A stretch of DNA of 64,000 nucleotides from Epiperipatus broadwayi (lineage: Eukaryota; Onychophora; Udeonychophora; Euonychophora; Peripatidae): NCBI GenBank assembly GCA_028023455.1, contig JAQFVV010006428.1, positions 1,533,501-1,597,500 of the forward strand, written 5' to 3'. A program made the translations under genes and the position numbers. Below are positions 24,213-37,476 of the stretch, one piece after another (position 1 is the stretch's first letter; each line of letters starts with the position of its first letter). Below the pieces are notes generated by a model. That model saw only the letters and a list, made by a program, of their open reading frames with translations. It did no database searches and had not been told where the DNA came from.

Positions 24213-25430
24213 TATATGAAGATAATTTTACAGCATTCACAAATATATGGTTGATATTACAAAATCTAAAATTTAAATGAAGTAGCCAATAAATGTAATA
24301 AATTATTAAAAGATCACCTAAAATGTGAAATTCTACAGGCAATTGGTTTCACTACAAAGACCAACCTCGCAATTGCAAAGATCACAAGCACAATATATAT
24401 TATCAATAAAACTTCCTTGTCAATTATATTCCAATTATCTTCAACATCAAAAGTACTCTTCTCAATGATAGAAATTCTTCAATTTAATTCTTTTTTTTTT
24501 TCAAAACCTTAGCTATTCAATTATGTATAGGGAATGCTGTTATTGTAGGTATTGGGATTGAAGGAGCTAATGATGTCTAATGCTGTTTTGATGGGATGTA
24601 AGACCATATCTTACATATTCCCCCAGTAAAAAGAGAGATAAAAGATATAAAATAATATCTTTAATTCATCAATTTTACCATATATTTTTTATGGAGAAAC
24701 CCAAGATATTGATTTCCTTTTTGCATGATTTATTATCTATCATTAGGGGTGGTTGTACTTAAGTTAATTTAAGCTTTCCTGAAAAAAAATTTTTTTTGCT
24801 AGGGTATGTTGGTTCAGAGTTATAATTTATGACTGGCCAATTATCTAGTATTAGGATTTCTTGAATAATTAAGTTAAACTATGTCCTTATGAGTCTTTTC
24901 CCAAAATCTGACTTTAATATATATACTTGATAGTACAAACTAGGAGATATCTATGATTATATTTCTCCTTGTTATAATGAGATACCACCTTTTTTATCAT
25001 TGACAATCTGATTGCAAATGTGAGTAAGCTTCGCATTGGCTAACTTATGCATTAGTTAAAATATAGGTATGTTTAACAATACCTGTTCTGTTCCTTTTAT
25101 TTGAGACTTAGTAAACTTTATTTTGGTTAACAGTTAAAAAGAGTTATCATTATTTTCTAAATGAAACAACTCATATGGGTAAACAATTTTCGGTTATGAT
25201 AGTGATGGTATAGTTCATTATTTCGTTTAAAAATAATTTTATTTCTAAAATTTAGTTTTACAAGTATATTCTTAAACAAATTATGTACATAATTTCATTT
25301 TGACTTTCTCTAACTCAATATAGTTGTTAATATTCCTAATTAAGGTTATCTGGGAGTTGAATTAGTACCATGTATGTCTATAGAGATTTTTTTCTGAATT
25401 AAATGAAAAAAAGGGAATCATTCCACTTTT
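24213..25430. other. AT-rich stretch, probably containing the 3' end of the next gypsy copy
   Basis: No gene recognised. Because the family-B gypsy copy that follows reads on the minus strand, its 3' untranslated region and LTR should lie here. I could not delimit either by comparison with copy 1. Confidence 0.4.
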
Positions 25431-27434
25431 CCATGGTAAGGCTTCAATATTCTTGCATTGTAAGTTCTTCTGATTCCATTTCCATGATATAACCAGTATG
25501 CATTTGGGCCAGCACCTTTAATGACAGTAAATAGACCCTTATATGTATTAGAGAAATTATGAAAAATGAATTCCTTTGGGTTATTAATGTGTGGAGTTTT
25601 GATGAAGACTTTGTCGCCAATTTTGAATTGTTAATTTGATTTCTTTTTAATTTTGTCTTGTTTTTCACTTATTTTTATCATTGTGATATGCCACTGTACA
25701 ATCTTATTCTTGATCTATAAAAAACTCAATGAGCATGGGCATGGGTTTTTGAAACAGAATTGGAGTATAATGATACAATTGTAATCCGATGAGTGCAAAG
25801 CCAATGGATTTGTTTACAATCCAATTTACATAATTATGTGCAGTGTGTGCTTCACTCAACCTTTATGTTTATTCTCTAAGTAGGTCCTGAACAGATATCC
25901 AAGTTTCTGCATTACTCAATTACATGGGTTTTATTGTGGTATTCTAATAGAGGTTAGCATGTTTTATCTATTTCTTTACCTATTTGATCCTTTCTTTGTA
26001 TAGGAAAGGGGTACTGTCATTGGTTAGGATCATCTTTGGTTTTCCTTTCTTCTTAAAATGGAAGATGTCTAATACTTTAATAGTATATTTAGTATTAGCT
26101 TGAGGTATTGGGTAAGCTGACACAAATTTTGAAGAGATCATAAGCTAATAGCAAATATTTTTTGCTTATTAAATGGTGGCAGTGGACCATGAAAATTCAC
26201 AGCTTAGATCTTGTTTACTCTTTTTGGAATGATAGTTTACTGAACTGATATAACTTTTATTTACTGATTTGCCTTTTAAGCATGTGACAACTTTGAAATT
26301 CATTAATGATGTCTTTATACATTGTGGGTCAATAAAACCAGTTTTTTTTAAATATTTGTCTTATGAGCTCCATAGTGCCAATATAAACAATGTATGTATT
26401 GTACGAATGGGATTTTTAATATTAGAGGTATTACTACCCTCCACTCATCTTTGTCATTCTCTGTTTTATATTTCAAGAGCTGGTTGTCTAGCTTATAATA
26501 TTTCAAATTGGCTTTACACAGAATTCCCTCTTTATTCAACGTTTTAATAAATGGGATCAGATCTTTGTCTAGGGGTTGGAGGTTTTGAACATTTAACAAA
26601 TCATTTTCTACACTTTCATTAATTGCTAAATCAATGTTTAAAATATAGGCATTATCTCCTGTTAGGTACTGTTGTCCTGATCTACATGGATTTTGACTTA
26701 GCACATCAGCCACATTGTTTTCAAATTCTTTATAGTATTTGACTGTATAATTTAATTCTTGTAACATCAGGCTCCACCTGATAAGGCAACTATTGGTTAT
26801 GTAGTTGTAGTTCTAGAATTCAAGGCTCATGTGATCGGTAATCAATATCATCTCTGATCTGAGTAGCATTTGTCAAAATTACTGAAAAGCCCACACTATT
26901 TCTAGTGCTGCTTTCACAGTAACTGTGTTGTTTATTTCTGGACCATTTGGCCATCCTCCTGGATTTGGGATAAGGTCACCACTAATCCATAAACACTACT
27001 ATCAGTTTGTATGATAAAGGGTTTATTAAAATCAGGAAAAGCTAGTATCATTTGCACTCAAAATCCTGTTTTAATTTTGAAAAACCTTCATCTTGTTCTT
27101 CAGTCTGGGTCCATTTTTCATCTTTTCTAATTAATTTTAATAAGGGCTCCATGTGATCAGCAAATTGTAAATGTTGCATAGCCCCAAAAATGAACAGATG
27201 TTTTATTTTTAGGTGTAGGAAATTTCTGTATTGCACTAAACTTGTGTGAATTAGGTCTCACCCCATTGTAATCAATAATAGAACCAATGAAGACTACTTT
27301 ATTGCATGCTAATTACTCTTCTCAAAATTGATTTTTATATCTTTATCATAGTAACTTTTAAAAAATATTTTTAGATGTTGAAGATGTTCTTCAATAGTAG
27401 AGGATGCAATGATAAAATTGTTTACATAGTGTAA
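25430..27434 (-). pseudogene. Ty3/gypsy pol fragment, family B copy 2
   Basis: Same family as the fragment at 1-1965, in the opposite orientation. From 5' to 3' on the minus strand the RT active site reads YVNN instead of YVDD (near 27416-27427), followed by FIIASSTIEEHLQHLK. The RT-RNase H connection with KWTQTEEQDEGFSKLK comes next (27048-27236). RNase H ends with NVADVLSQNP near 26680-26710. The integrase zinc-binding part is at 26348-26560. A broken catalytic core occupies about 25700-26250. A C-terminal segment with NAYWLYHGNGIRRTYNARI lies near 25435-25505. Two active-site aspartates are replaced by asparagine, and many stops interrupt it. A SINE-like sequence abuts its 5' end. Confidence 0.8.
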
Positions 27435-27640
27435 TAGTTAAAAAGTAGAGCTGCTTCAACTTAACCTAGAGATATAAATAGAAGGTTTCGAACCTCACCT
27501 ACTCCATATCACAACCAAGTGACTTACTCCTCTAACCTCAAGAGAGTTAATTTTCTTAATATAGCCCAGTGATCAGGTAGAGACAAAACTCAAAAGGGGA
27601 ATTCTACCATGTGATTATCAGGTTTACATATACAAGTAAA
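27435..27640 (+). mobile_element. Degenerate tRNA-derived SINE
   Basis: Directly at the truncated end of the gypsy fragment, a tRNA-like stretch runs from about 27429. It has an A-box-like TAGTGTAATAGTTAAA and a good B box, GGTTTCGAACCTC (27484-27496), 55 bp further on. Body sequence of unknown origin follows. Terminal duplications were not identified. Confidence 0.5.
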
Positions 27641-27699
27641 AAAAATATCTACAATTGTTATAATGGTGAATTAGAGTTTATTATTCACATAAAATAGCC

Positions 27700-27930
27700 A
27701 TTAATGATTAAATACGAGTTCTTGCAGATATATATATATATATAAAAGAAGAAATGATCATTGTAATGTAAACAAATAACCATAGAAACACATTCACATC
27801 TTCAACTATTGTGTTATATTTTATTTAGTAGAGAGACAATGATGAGATGGCTCTATGATACATTTACAGGGTGAAATTAGCCTACTTAAACTTGCTAACT
27901 AAACCATAGGCAGGATTTGAACACAGACTC
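27700..27930 (-). mobile_element. Possible minus-strand SINE
   Basis: The minus strand reads a B-box-like GTTCAAATCCTGCC near 27910-27923, preceded by AAAGAGTCTG. A block resembling GAGATGGCTCTATG occurs near 27844, on the plus strand. The (TA)n run at about 27729-27744 lies beside it. Evidence is limited to the B box. Confidence 0.3.
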
Positions 27931-29250
27931 TTTCATACTTAAATTTTATCTATATAAACCCGAATGGAAGTTTCCAGATTTACAAAGTAATGCATTGATC
28001 ATATGTAGAAAGGCATAAGTAAAATGAAGAAAGAAAACATTGTGGTACATGGTGATTAAATATATGTATTTGAAGAGTGGCTCTCAGAACAAGATGGCTC
28101 CATTATAAAGATAACTTAATTCCTGGATAGCTATTTCACCTCCAATCTATGGTTAGAGAAAGAACCCATTCACCTCAGTGTGGCTCAGATTCAGGAACGA
28201 AGTCTTGATAGTTTGTGTCCATTTATTTCCTTGATTGATTAATGAGATCCAGCCTTTCAACCAATTGAAATCCTACTGACAACCATTAGCTAATGAACTT
28301 ATAAAGAAAAGTAGCGCGAGGAGCTAGAGTTGAGACACCAATGGATCACCAAGCAACATTATTAAAAAAATGTGGTCAAATGAATGTAAATTTAAAGCCT
28401 TCTAATGTTAACATATATAAATTTATGATCACGAATGTTACTGTATTGAGTTCACTACAAATGATTATATATCCCCCCCCCTTTCTATCAAAGCTAATAA
28501 ACATGCTCCTGTGCCAGTATTATATACGAGTAGTTATTATTACAACTGTACTTATGAATAATTATTATTATTTAACTAGTTTCTTCCCATAGATTTAACA
28601 AATATTACAGAGATTAATTTATATAAATGGTTTTCACCATACTCTCTATTACACATAAAATAATAACAAACACTTATTTATACTGCGTCCCTTATAAATA
28701 TATATATATTCACAACCCTAAGATTGACTTAAATGTGTATAGAATATAACACTAGCAAATACTTTTTTAAAACATAAGAGACACATTTCTTATTTTAGCT
28801 ATACATTTAAAACATTGCATCAATTTAAAACTACAGCAATGCTTTCTGGGTTTTTTTCATTTAAAAACAACAAAAAACTCTAATGATAAAACAATGTTGT
28901 GGGGGAAAGTGGACAGAGTTATTTTAATTGAAATAACTTTTTATAATAATTTTAATGTACTCACGTATTTATTATAGTGGGCAAATAGAAATAAAGTTTA
29001 TCCATTCGGCTGCCTTCGAATTTCTGTCATATATATATATATTCCACATTATATAAAACAAAACATTGTTCCTTTCTTTTTAAAAGAAACCCACAAAAGA
29101 AATCATATAATTCAAGAGATATGCTAACAATCTGCTAATACGTATCTATTTATATATGAAGGAAATAAAATTAGTGAATGCTATTATACATATCTAAACC
29201 TTCTTTAATTATATCTTAGGTGCAATTTACGAATATATTTAAATATTATA
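27931..29250. other. AT-rich stretch without a recognised gene
   Basis: No gene or RNA recognised. Short low-complexity runs only, for example C9 at about 28473-28481. Confidence 0.5.
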
Positions 29251-29748
29251 AACTGAGAGAGTGCAAACCTCTCAAGCGCTTGGCCAATCAGATCACAAAT
29301 ACTGAGACAGAGAATTTAACAAGAAAAGAGTGGTTCCACTTCTTTACTTGTCTTCTATATATCCAAGCCAGTCCAAAGTACTTAGATCTGAAAGCGTGAA
29401 TCTTAAATATCTTCACACTCAACACACTGAGTTCAAATTACAAACATACAGCCTGAAATCTTTCGATTTACTACGCAGTAGTTTTTCGATGTTATAACTT
29501 GCTGCAATATATGTAAATAATATTTATTTTACAAAGTGAAGATGGTATTGAAATTAAACTGAGAGAGTGCAAACCTCTCAAGCACTTGGATATATAGAAG
29601 ACAAGTAAAGAAGAGAGTGGAACCACTCTTTTCTTGTTAAATTCTCTATCTCAGTATTTGTGATCTGATTGGCCAAGCGCTTGAGAGGTTTGCACTCTCT
29701 CAGTTTAATTTCTGTGCCATCTGCACTTTGTAAAATAAATATTATTTA
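29251..29748. repeat. Nested palindromic repeat (MITE-like pair)
   Basis: A compact palindrome of about 233 bp spans 29516-29748. Its outer arms read TAATATTTATTTTACAAAGTG, then AAACTGAGAGAGTGCAAACC, and invert on the right to GGTTTGCACTCTCTCAGTTT. The core of its right half (29590-29705) also occurs inverted at 29251-29360. The whole 0.5-kb block is therefore a second, larger foldback. No coding content. Confidence 0.75.
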
Positions 29749-32700
29749 AATATTATATTATAGAGAAAATGACAAATAAAAGTTTAAATAATATGGCTAC
29801 AAAATATAAAGCTAAATAAGACTTTACAGATATAATTATAAAGTTACTGGTAACTTAGATGTGAAGATATAGCAGATTGGTCTGGCAAAAAATTATGAAT
29901 CCATCTTAGAGGTATAGCAACACAGTCATCAACTTCTAACAGCTGTGGCAGCTCCCACCTAGGGTATCCATGTCTGTTATATTTTAGATAGATGTTGCAG
30001 TATCAGGGACCAGATATTAGTCAGGCATACTTCTTGGGTTCTTTAGCTGGATTACATCATTCAGACCTTCATCCGAGGATGGGTGAGAGCATGGAGAAAG
30101 TGCTCTACTCATGCATATTTGAAGCAAAGTACATTTCACTAGATTTTTCTTTACAAAATGAATGAGTGATTAGTATTTAAAATACGGTGCAACAATAATC
30201 CATACCAAAAGAAAACCTCTTTTTTTATACTTTTTTAACTCTCCTTTACGTTAGTGTTTACTAATGCCTCTATTGCTTTATTTCTCCTGATAATTTACAT
30301 TTTTGTCTGTTACATTTTAAAGCTAAATTCTTATTTCAATGGATTCTTAGATTAAAGTCCTGTTTTAATGGATTTTGTGCATTAGCTGATGCAATATCTT
30401 TCCTTATAAGTAAAATTAAACTTGTATTTTTTCTCCGAATGCCTATTTTTAATAAATTTTATTTACAATTTGCTTAATGTTATATACGTCTATCTATCAA
30501 TAACCATTTCTTTTAATGTACATTCACTGTGGTTGAATTTATGGTCTTTGATTAGTATACAATAAATTGTGAAGCCCACATATATATGACTGTATATATT
30601 TACAGTTTCATATTCCTGCAACCAGTTTAAAAAAACAAGCAAAAAAAAAAGACTCTACTTACTTTGGTTGAGAGCAAACAGAGTGATTAAAAATACTAGA
30701 AATCGTAAATATTTAGTATCTATTATAACCCCCCTACTTAACACCGATCATTCACATTATATGAACAAATGCCCAGGCACCAATTCTATTAATGAATAGA
30801 ATAAATTAACAACTTTATTTTTCTTTAATTAGCATTGAGACTGATCTACTTTTGCCTGACTTATAGCTTAGCTCAATGGAGGGTTATGGAAAGTCAAGAA
30901 TATATAGAATATAAATAAATGAAGGAAGCAATACTATTGATCGTTAAAATAGGATATATGTCTCATTTGCTAATCAACCAAATGATAGAAATCAATAAAG
31001 TTTCATTTATTCAAGCTAATAAACTATAATTTCAATTTGATCTCTTCCATCACTCTAAATACACTCTAATGTTAGCTACAATATAACTTTTTTAAAAAAG
31101 TATGATATTAAATATCTCTACTATCTAGCACATATTAATTTAAATAGCTAAATTAATATTAAGTTGGAACTATTAAATAAGATCTCAGGGAATCTTTAAT
31201 ACAATTTGATTAAAGAAATTCTATTATACAATAACTTATAACTATTATAATAAAAAAAAATTATGGAATGAATTGAATGGTGTTTCACTAGGCTAGCAAT
31301 TAGATAATGAAGGAAATAGATAATGTAGGAAATATGAATCTTTTAATCTCACATCATTGTCTAATAATAAACTGAGTATACAATCTTCTTCATAAGTTTA
31401 CCAAATGGTAAAGTGCTTCACATAATGTTTGGATCAAGAGAACAATATTATCAGACTTCAGTATGTTCATTATCAAATTTATAAAGTAGTGCATTTATGT
31501 TGTGATAGATATGTGGAATGTGGAAACTAGAATACGAATGCATATAAGAATAACTCGAGACAAAGTTTTGAATAAATAAATAAAACATTTATTTACATTT
31601 TGCAATCAAAATAAATATAATTGGTTCACATTGGGATTATTAGTTCTAACTCCAAATTTACAAATACATTTACCAATCTGGATTTGATATCTCTTTTTAT
31701 TATTCATTTTATTATTTATCGATTAGACGTTCATAAAACCGGAATAATCAAATAAAATAATGCCCTCATATTCTAACTTCGAATATATTTAGGCTGTTAA
31801 TTAACTCTGCCATCTTTCATTAGCAAATATCACTGTATAAATAAATATCGTATTATGGGCTCAAATATACAAGTCGGAGAGATCATACTATCATTTATTG
31901 GGATAAAACAAATTAATAACTTTGGCTGTCAAGAGAGTAATCTTATATAACTCAATCAAATAATCCTTTTAAATAGCTATACTTTGCACACATCCAAAAT
32001 AAAAAATAATCATTCTGATGATTTGATGATTTAAAGCTTGCAGTAAACTAACATGATATAATCCAAAATATTTAATTCCTGATGTTTAAATTTAATAGTA
32101 CTATACTCTCACGACTGCAAGGTTATTTGCATTATGTGTGTGCTACATCTTATGCTATAATTAAGACAGAATCACTATATTTACATGTTGTTGGTTTGCT
32201 TATGAGTTACTAAATAAGTGTCATAATATGGATAATGCCATAGATCAACCAACAAATATAACACTATTTCTGCTTTAAATATTCCATAAAGAATTTAATA
32301 TTACCATTTATTTAACCACCAACTACATTACATATAGCTATGATTCTATGATAATAAAAAAATTCAATAAAATTAATCACATGAAGAATAAACAAGCTTC
32401 GCGACTAATAAATTTAAACAACGAATAATGACTCTCCACCTAAGTCTGAGGTATACTATTGGTGTGGAATTCAATCTTACCACCAGAATAAAAGGGAAAT
32501 ATACTACTCAACTTCATAAAATATCACCTTTATAATACATAAACATGTAATCTGGAAAGATACTTCACTTATGGCAAATACTTAGATATATTAAGGGAGA
32601 GAGTTCTCAATCCCAATCAACATAGAACATATCACTACTAACTTTCTTTCTCACAGCTACTGAACACATTTCATTCTGTACATTGGAAAATAGATTCACA

Positions 32701-35246
32701 TACAAATAGTTCCCTAATTCTTTCAATTCCTTTATCATACGAAATTATCTGAAACCAATAGAGAGAGAAACAAAGTAACAAAAGTGAATATTTACTAATT
32801 ATATATGAAATAGATTACATAAGACAGACACATATATGTATGAGTAAGAACATGTAAATAATTTCAAATTATATAGTATGCGAATGTTACGGTAAAGTAA
32901 ATGATAAACTGAAAATAAACTTTAATTTATGACAAACTATTAGCTGTTTTACAATTTTAAATTGCAGTAATTATTGTCAATGGGACTTCACTATTTCTGA
33001 CAACAATATTTATCTTTCATACATTTACTACTCTCTAAGCCAATTGCTCACTTCAAGACATTAAATAGAAAATTATCTCCCTTAAATAAAACATATAAAA
33101 ATGTATATATAACCCACATAAAAAAAATTATATTTAAATAATAATCAATTACCAGCATACTACAATTTGTAATATGCTATCCAAAACATTATTAAAGTCA
33201 AGGAAATAATACAAAATAGATAAGCAAATAAATAAATCTGTCTGTCTATGATATATTAATAACAAAAAAAAAATAGTTACTCTTCTTTAACTTTAAAAAA
33301 AAAGTTCACTTGCAAAGTTTTTTTACATAAAGTCTTCTGAATGATGTGCGAAGATGAGGATGATGATTTGAAAATGAAGACAAATTCCTATAGTATAAAC
33401 ATTCACAATTTTAAATTTAATTAAGCAATCTCAAATGTTCTTAGCAATAGCTAATTGAGATCACTTATATAATGTGCGAATAATAAATTTCTTTATAACA
33501 ATGGAGATAATGGATAGATATTTTCAGCTACATACTTGTTTGATATTTATCATTTAATTAATTCTGAAAATGTTCAACTTAGCAATAACTTTAGCAGGCT
33601 TCCAAAAAAACATAAGCTTCCCATAACTTCATAAGTTAGCACAAATATAATTATTTTAGTCCATTGCTAATTGTTATGGAAAATCTGCAATTCCTTAGAT
33701 AACAATATTTTATTTATAATACATCTACATACTGAGAACAAGAAATATATAATATTAATGTCCTTCCACTCAACTTAAATCATGTACACATTAAATTAAT
33801 ACTAATTCTTGGTTAGTTTTTTGTGAGCCATGCATTCATTTCTTTAATAAAATATTTCATAAGCAGAGATGATAAGCATAGTTATTATCACATATGGCAC
33901 AATAAATTATACACACATCCTCATTTTACCTTAAATTTTATATAATTAGAAGAAAATTTAAACTTAGAGTCTATGATAGACTTTGTTAAACAGTCCTGCA
34001 TAAATTTCCTTAAAAGATTATGAAGTTCATGCAATTTCATTTTCTTCTTAATAATAGAAAACATAGACAAATAAAGTAGATTTGGATTATAAGGATATAA
34101 ATACATTTCAAATGATAATGTTAATTTAAAATTTAATTGAGTGGAGAGTGAAGAAAAATATACCTTATAGAAAAATAGCCTGACATATTTCCTTAAAGTT
34201 GTCTGGTAGCTAGAATTTCCATATTAAATTTTATAAAATAATAATGTTTAAAAAATTACACTTTGGAGTTTAACTGACTTGGTTTCTGGAAGAGATTGGA
34301 AAAACACCATGTACATAGAAGAAGTGGCAAAAGCATAATATTTATTATTGGCTTACTTAAATACATCTCCACCCTTCACACTCAGATAATTAAGTAACAA
34401 ATATTCAAGAAATCTTTTCTTGAAGAAAAAAAATCATTTGATTTTCCAAATTAAATCAAACAGAATAAAATTTAAAAAATAATTTTTATACTTTTAAAAT
34501 AAATAAACATTAATTAGCCAGAAAAATAAAGTAGTTGATAACACAATTTAGTTTGTCAAATAGTTCACCAATTCAGAGATTCATTAATGACTCAAAATAT
34601 ACTTGCACTTATTATCAGAGATATTTACTATAATTTTAAGTGTTTTATTGTAAAATGTAATATTCTGTACTATAATTAAATACAAAAATGAAACTGGAAG
34701 ATGACACAGACATACATGCACACACATAAGCTGCTGTATGAATACTAAATTATTCTGACTAAAATATCTTATATGGCTAGTGGTTAAACATATTTCACTG
34801 ATTATACCACCTTTAATGAATGAGTGTGTCAATGAATAAACAGATCAGAAAACCATCTAAACAAATACCAAACACTATTTTACAAATAAATAAAACAAAT
34901 TTGCATCAACTTAACTTATACATCAACAACTCCTGTAATAATCCACCCCCTTTCTATCATTAAATATTTCATCAAATATAATAATAATGCTAAATACTTA
35001 TAAAACTCCCAACTAACATCCATAAGCAACTATCACATAAGGTTTTAGACCATTAACATACATTTTTAAAAATCTTAGTGCTATTTCACTTTTTTTAGTT
35101 AAATGCAATTATTCACCACTGACACAGTTTGATTTAATTAAAGTTTGTTTCTTGTGACCATTAAGAAGGTCACAATACACATTAACCAAAACATACAATT
35201 TGAGATTTGGAGGAGATATTAATCCAGTACAAGATATTGTATAACA
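29749..35246. other. Long AT-rich stretch without a recognised gene
   Basis: Nothing supported in 5.5 kb. A GC-richer segment at about 29880-30115 stays partly open on the minus strand (WELPQLLEVDDCVAIPLRW), but I cannot assign it. It may be part of a dispersed repeat. Confidence 0.5.
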
Positions 35247-37476
35247 GTTGGTACTTTTAACTTACACCCCATGTGGCCACAAGAGGTGCTGTTTCTGTGT
35301 CAACCACAGAAATATTCAGAGTAGGGGCCAAAACTGTGATGCAAGTGTCCAGCCACTAGGTGGAGCTGTTTACCATGCATACACACAGGAACCTTATGCC
35401 AAGTAGCTGCCACCACTACTGACCACTTGGTGGCACTGATAGCCTTAGGTAAACACATCTAGCTTACATCGTCTGCTACCAGCCACAACCAGCAATCTAG
35501 CTCACTATGTGGTACTGTTTCTCCATGCTACACACAGAAAAACTGCACCATTTAGAAGTGATATTGATACTCTCTTGGTAGTGTTGTTTTATATGTATGT
35601 TCTTAAAAGATCAATATCATATAATGCAAAGGTGTGATTAATCTGAAAACTACAACTATTTAAACCTGCTTTCAGATATAATACTGTTACATTGAATTTC
35701 ACTCTCTGATAAATCTATGTATTTTAAAATTATTTCCTTTTAAAAATCGATCTCTTTTTTTTTCTAAAAATGTTTTTTCTTTTTTTAAAAAAGTAATTTT
35801 TACAACTTCTTTTTTACTGCAATCTTTCTTTCAAAAGTGCTAAAAATTGGTCTGCCAATATTTCTTTCAAAAATTCATTGTTTTAAAATGTGATTGTTTG
35901 TAAAACTTTTTTTTATACTTACAAATAATATTTCCACTAACTTTTAAACTAATACAAATTATATTTCGGTTTATAGATCTTTCAATTACTATTTCGCAAT
36001 TGTGCTATTTTAAAAAGGTTGATAGGATCACCAAATGAATTTGCTCCAATTTGTTGTGAAGGAATTTGCATGTTGTTACACACAAACAATAATTCAAAGA
36101 TGATTAATTTCTATCCATTCATTTTCACAATACCTTTAGTCAAGATAATTTTTCTTATCTGTTGTTCTGAACTTGTTTCTGTGCTGTGCTTCTCTTATTA
36201 CAATTATATTATTTCTAAAATTCATATTTTAACTAAAAACCGTATGCTGCAGTTTATAGAAATTTTGATCTGTTTATCAAGAGTTTCTTTCACAATAAAT
36301 ATTTTTAAATTACTTGAGGAAAGCAAATCAAACTCTCATTTAAATATAGTAAAATATCTATTCAGTTCAAATTTAAAGGAAGTTTACAGTATAATTTATG
36401 TATACACATACATGCATTATTTGTAATATAAGATCTAAATAAATTTATAAACTATTCAAGTTTTACTATCTTTGGTAAAAAATAATTTACTAAAATTGAT
36501 GGTTGGAATTTAAAATGTCATGGTCTATAAAACAAACACAGATTGAGGAATTATGTTTGAAATTTGGATTGTTTTGTTTAAAAGGTTAAGAAAAAACTTT
36601 GCAGTCAACTGCATTTAAATTATTAAGAGCAACACTGAATGTATGAGGGTCTGTTGAAATAGTTATGAATGTTTGATGCAAATTCCTTCACAACAATCAG
36701 GGCAAATTCATTTGGCCATGCTATCAACCTGTTTAAAATAACATGTTTTCAAATAGTAATTGAAAGATCTATAAACCAAAATATAATTTGTATTAGTTTA
36801 AAAGTTAGTGGAAATATTATTTGAGAGCATAAAAAAAAGTTTTACAAACAATCATCTTTTAAAACAACACAGTTTTGAAAGAAATATTGGCAGACCGATT
36901 TTTAGCAGTTTTGAAAGAAAGATTGCAGTAAAAAGAAAGTCGTGAAAATTACCTTTTTAAAAAAAGAAAAAACATTTTTAGAGAAAAGAAGAGATCGATT
37001 TTTAAAAGAAAATAATTTAAAAATACATAGATTTATCAGAGAGTGAAATTCAGTGTAACAGTATTACAGCTGAAAACAGATTTAAATAGTTGTGGTTTCT
37101 AGAATAATCATACCTTCACATTATATGCTATCAATCTTTTAAGAATGTGCATATAAAACAACACTACCAAGCAAGTATCAATAGCACTTTTAAACAGTGC
37201 AGTGGAGAAACAGTGCCATGTAGAGGGCTAGATTGCTGGTAACAGGTGATGTAAGCTAGATATGTTTACCTATGGCTATCAGTGCCACAAAGTGGGCAGT
37301 AGTGCTGGCAGCAACTTGGCATAAGGTTCCTGTGTGTATGCATGGGGACAGCACCACCTAGTTGCTGGAAACTTGCATTGCTGCTTTTGGCCCCCTACTC
37401 TGAATATTTCTGTGGTTGACATGGAAACAGTGCTCTTTGTGACAACATGGGGTGTAAGTTAAAAGTACCGATTGTA
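35247..37476. repeat. 2.2-kb palindromic repeat with a central spacer
   Basis: Arms of about 0.84 kb (35247-36090 and 36660-37476) are inverted copies around a centre near 36,365. The outer ends read GGTACTTTTAACTTACACCC and its inverse. Inner parts match as well, for example TTGTGAAGGAATTTGCA at 36055 with TGCAAATTCCTTCACAA at 36677. The spacer of about 570 bp contains most of an unassigned 135-codon frame (36019-36426). Outer arms are richer in GC and carry repeated CCAC..GGTGG motifs. No transposase seen. Confidence 0.85.
35274..35518 (+). promoter_or_regulatory. Four CTCF-like motifs, mirrored at 37211-37447
   Basis: Four motifs in one orientation, spaced about 70-80 bp apart: TGGCCACAAGAGGTGCTGT (35274), CCACTAGGTGGAGCTG (35353), CCACTTGGTGGCACTG (35423) and CTCACTATGTGGTACTGT (35501). 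They resemble the animal CTCF core, CCAC.AGG.GGC.CTG. Diverged inverse copies lie in the right arm at 37211, 37280, 37349 and 37429. Whether any protein binds is unknown. Confidence 0.35.

Noticed and set aside
36019-36426. 135-codon frame in the 35-37 kb palindrome
   Set aside because: It is hydrophobic and AT-driven, starts in a palindrome arm and continues into the spacer, and resembles no family known to me.
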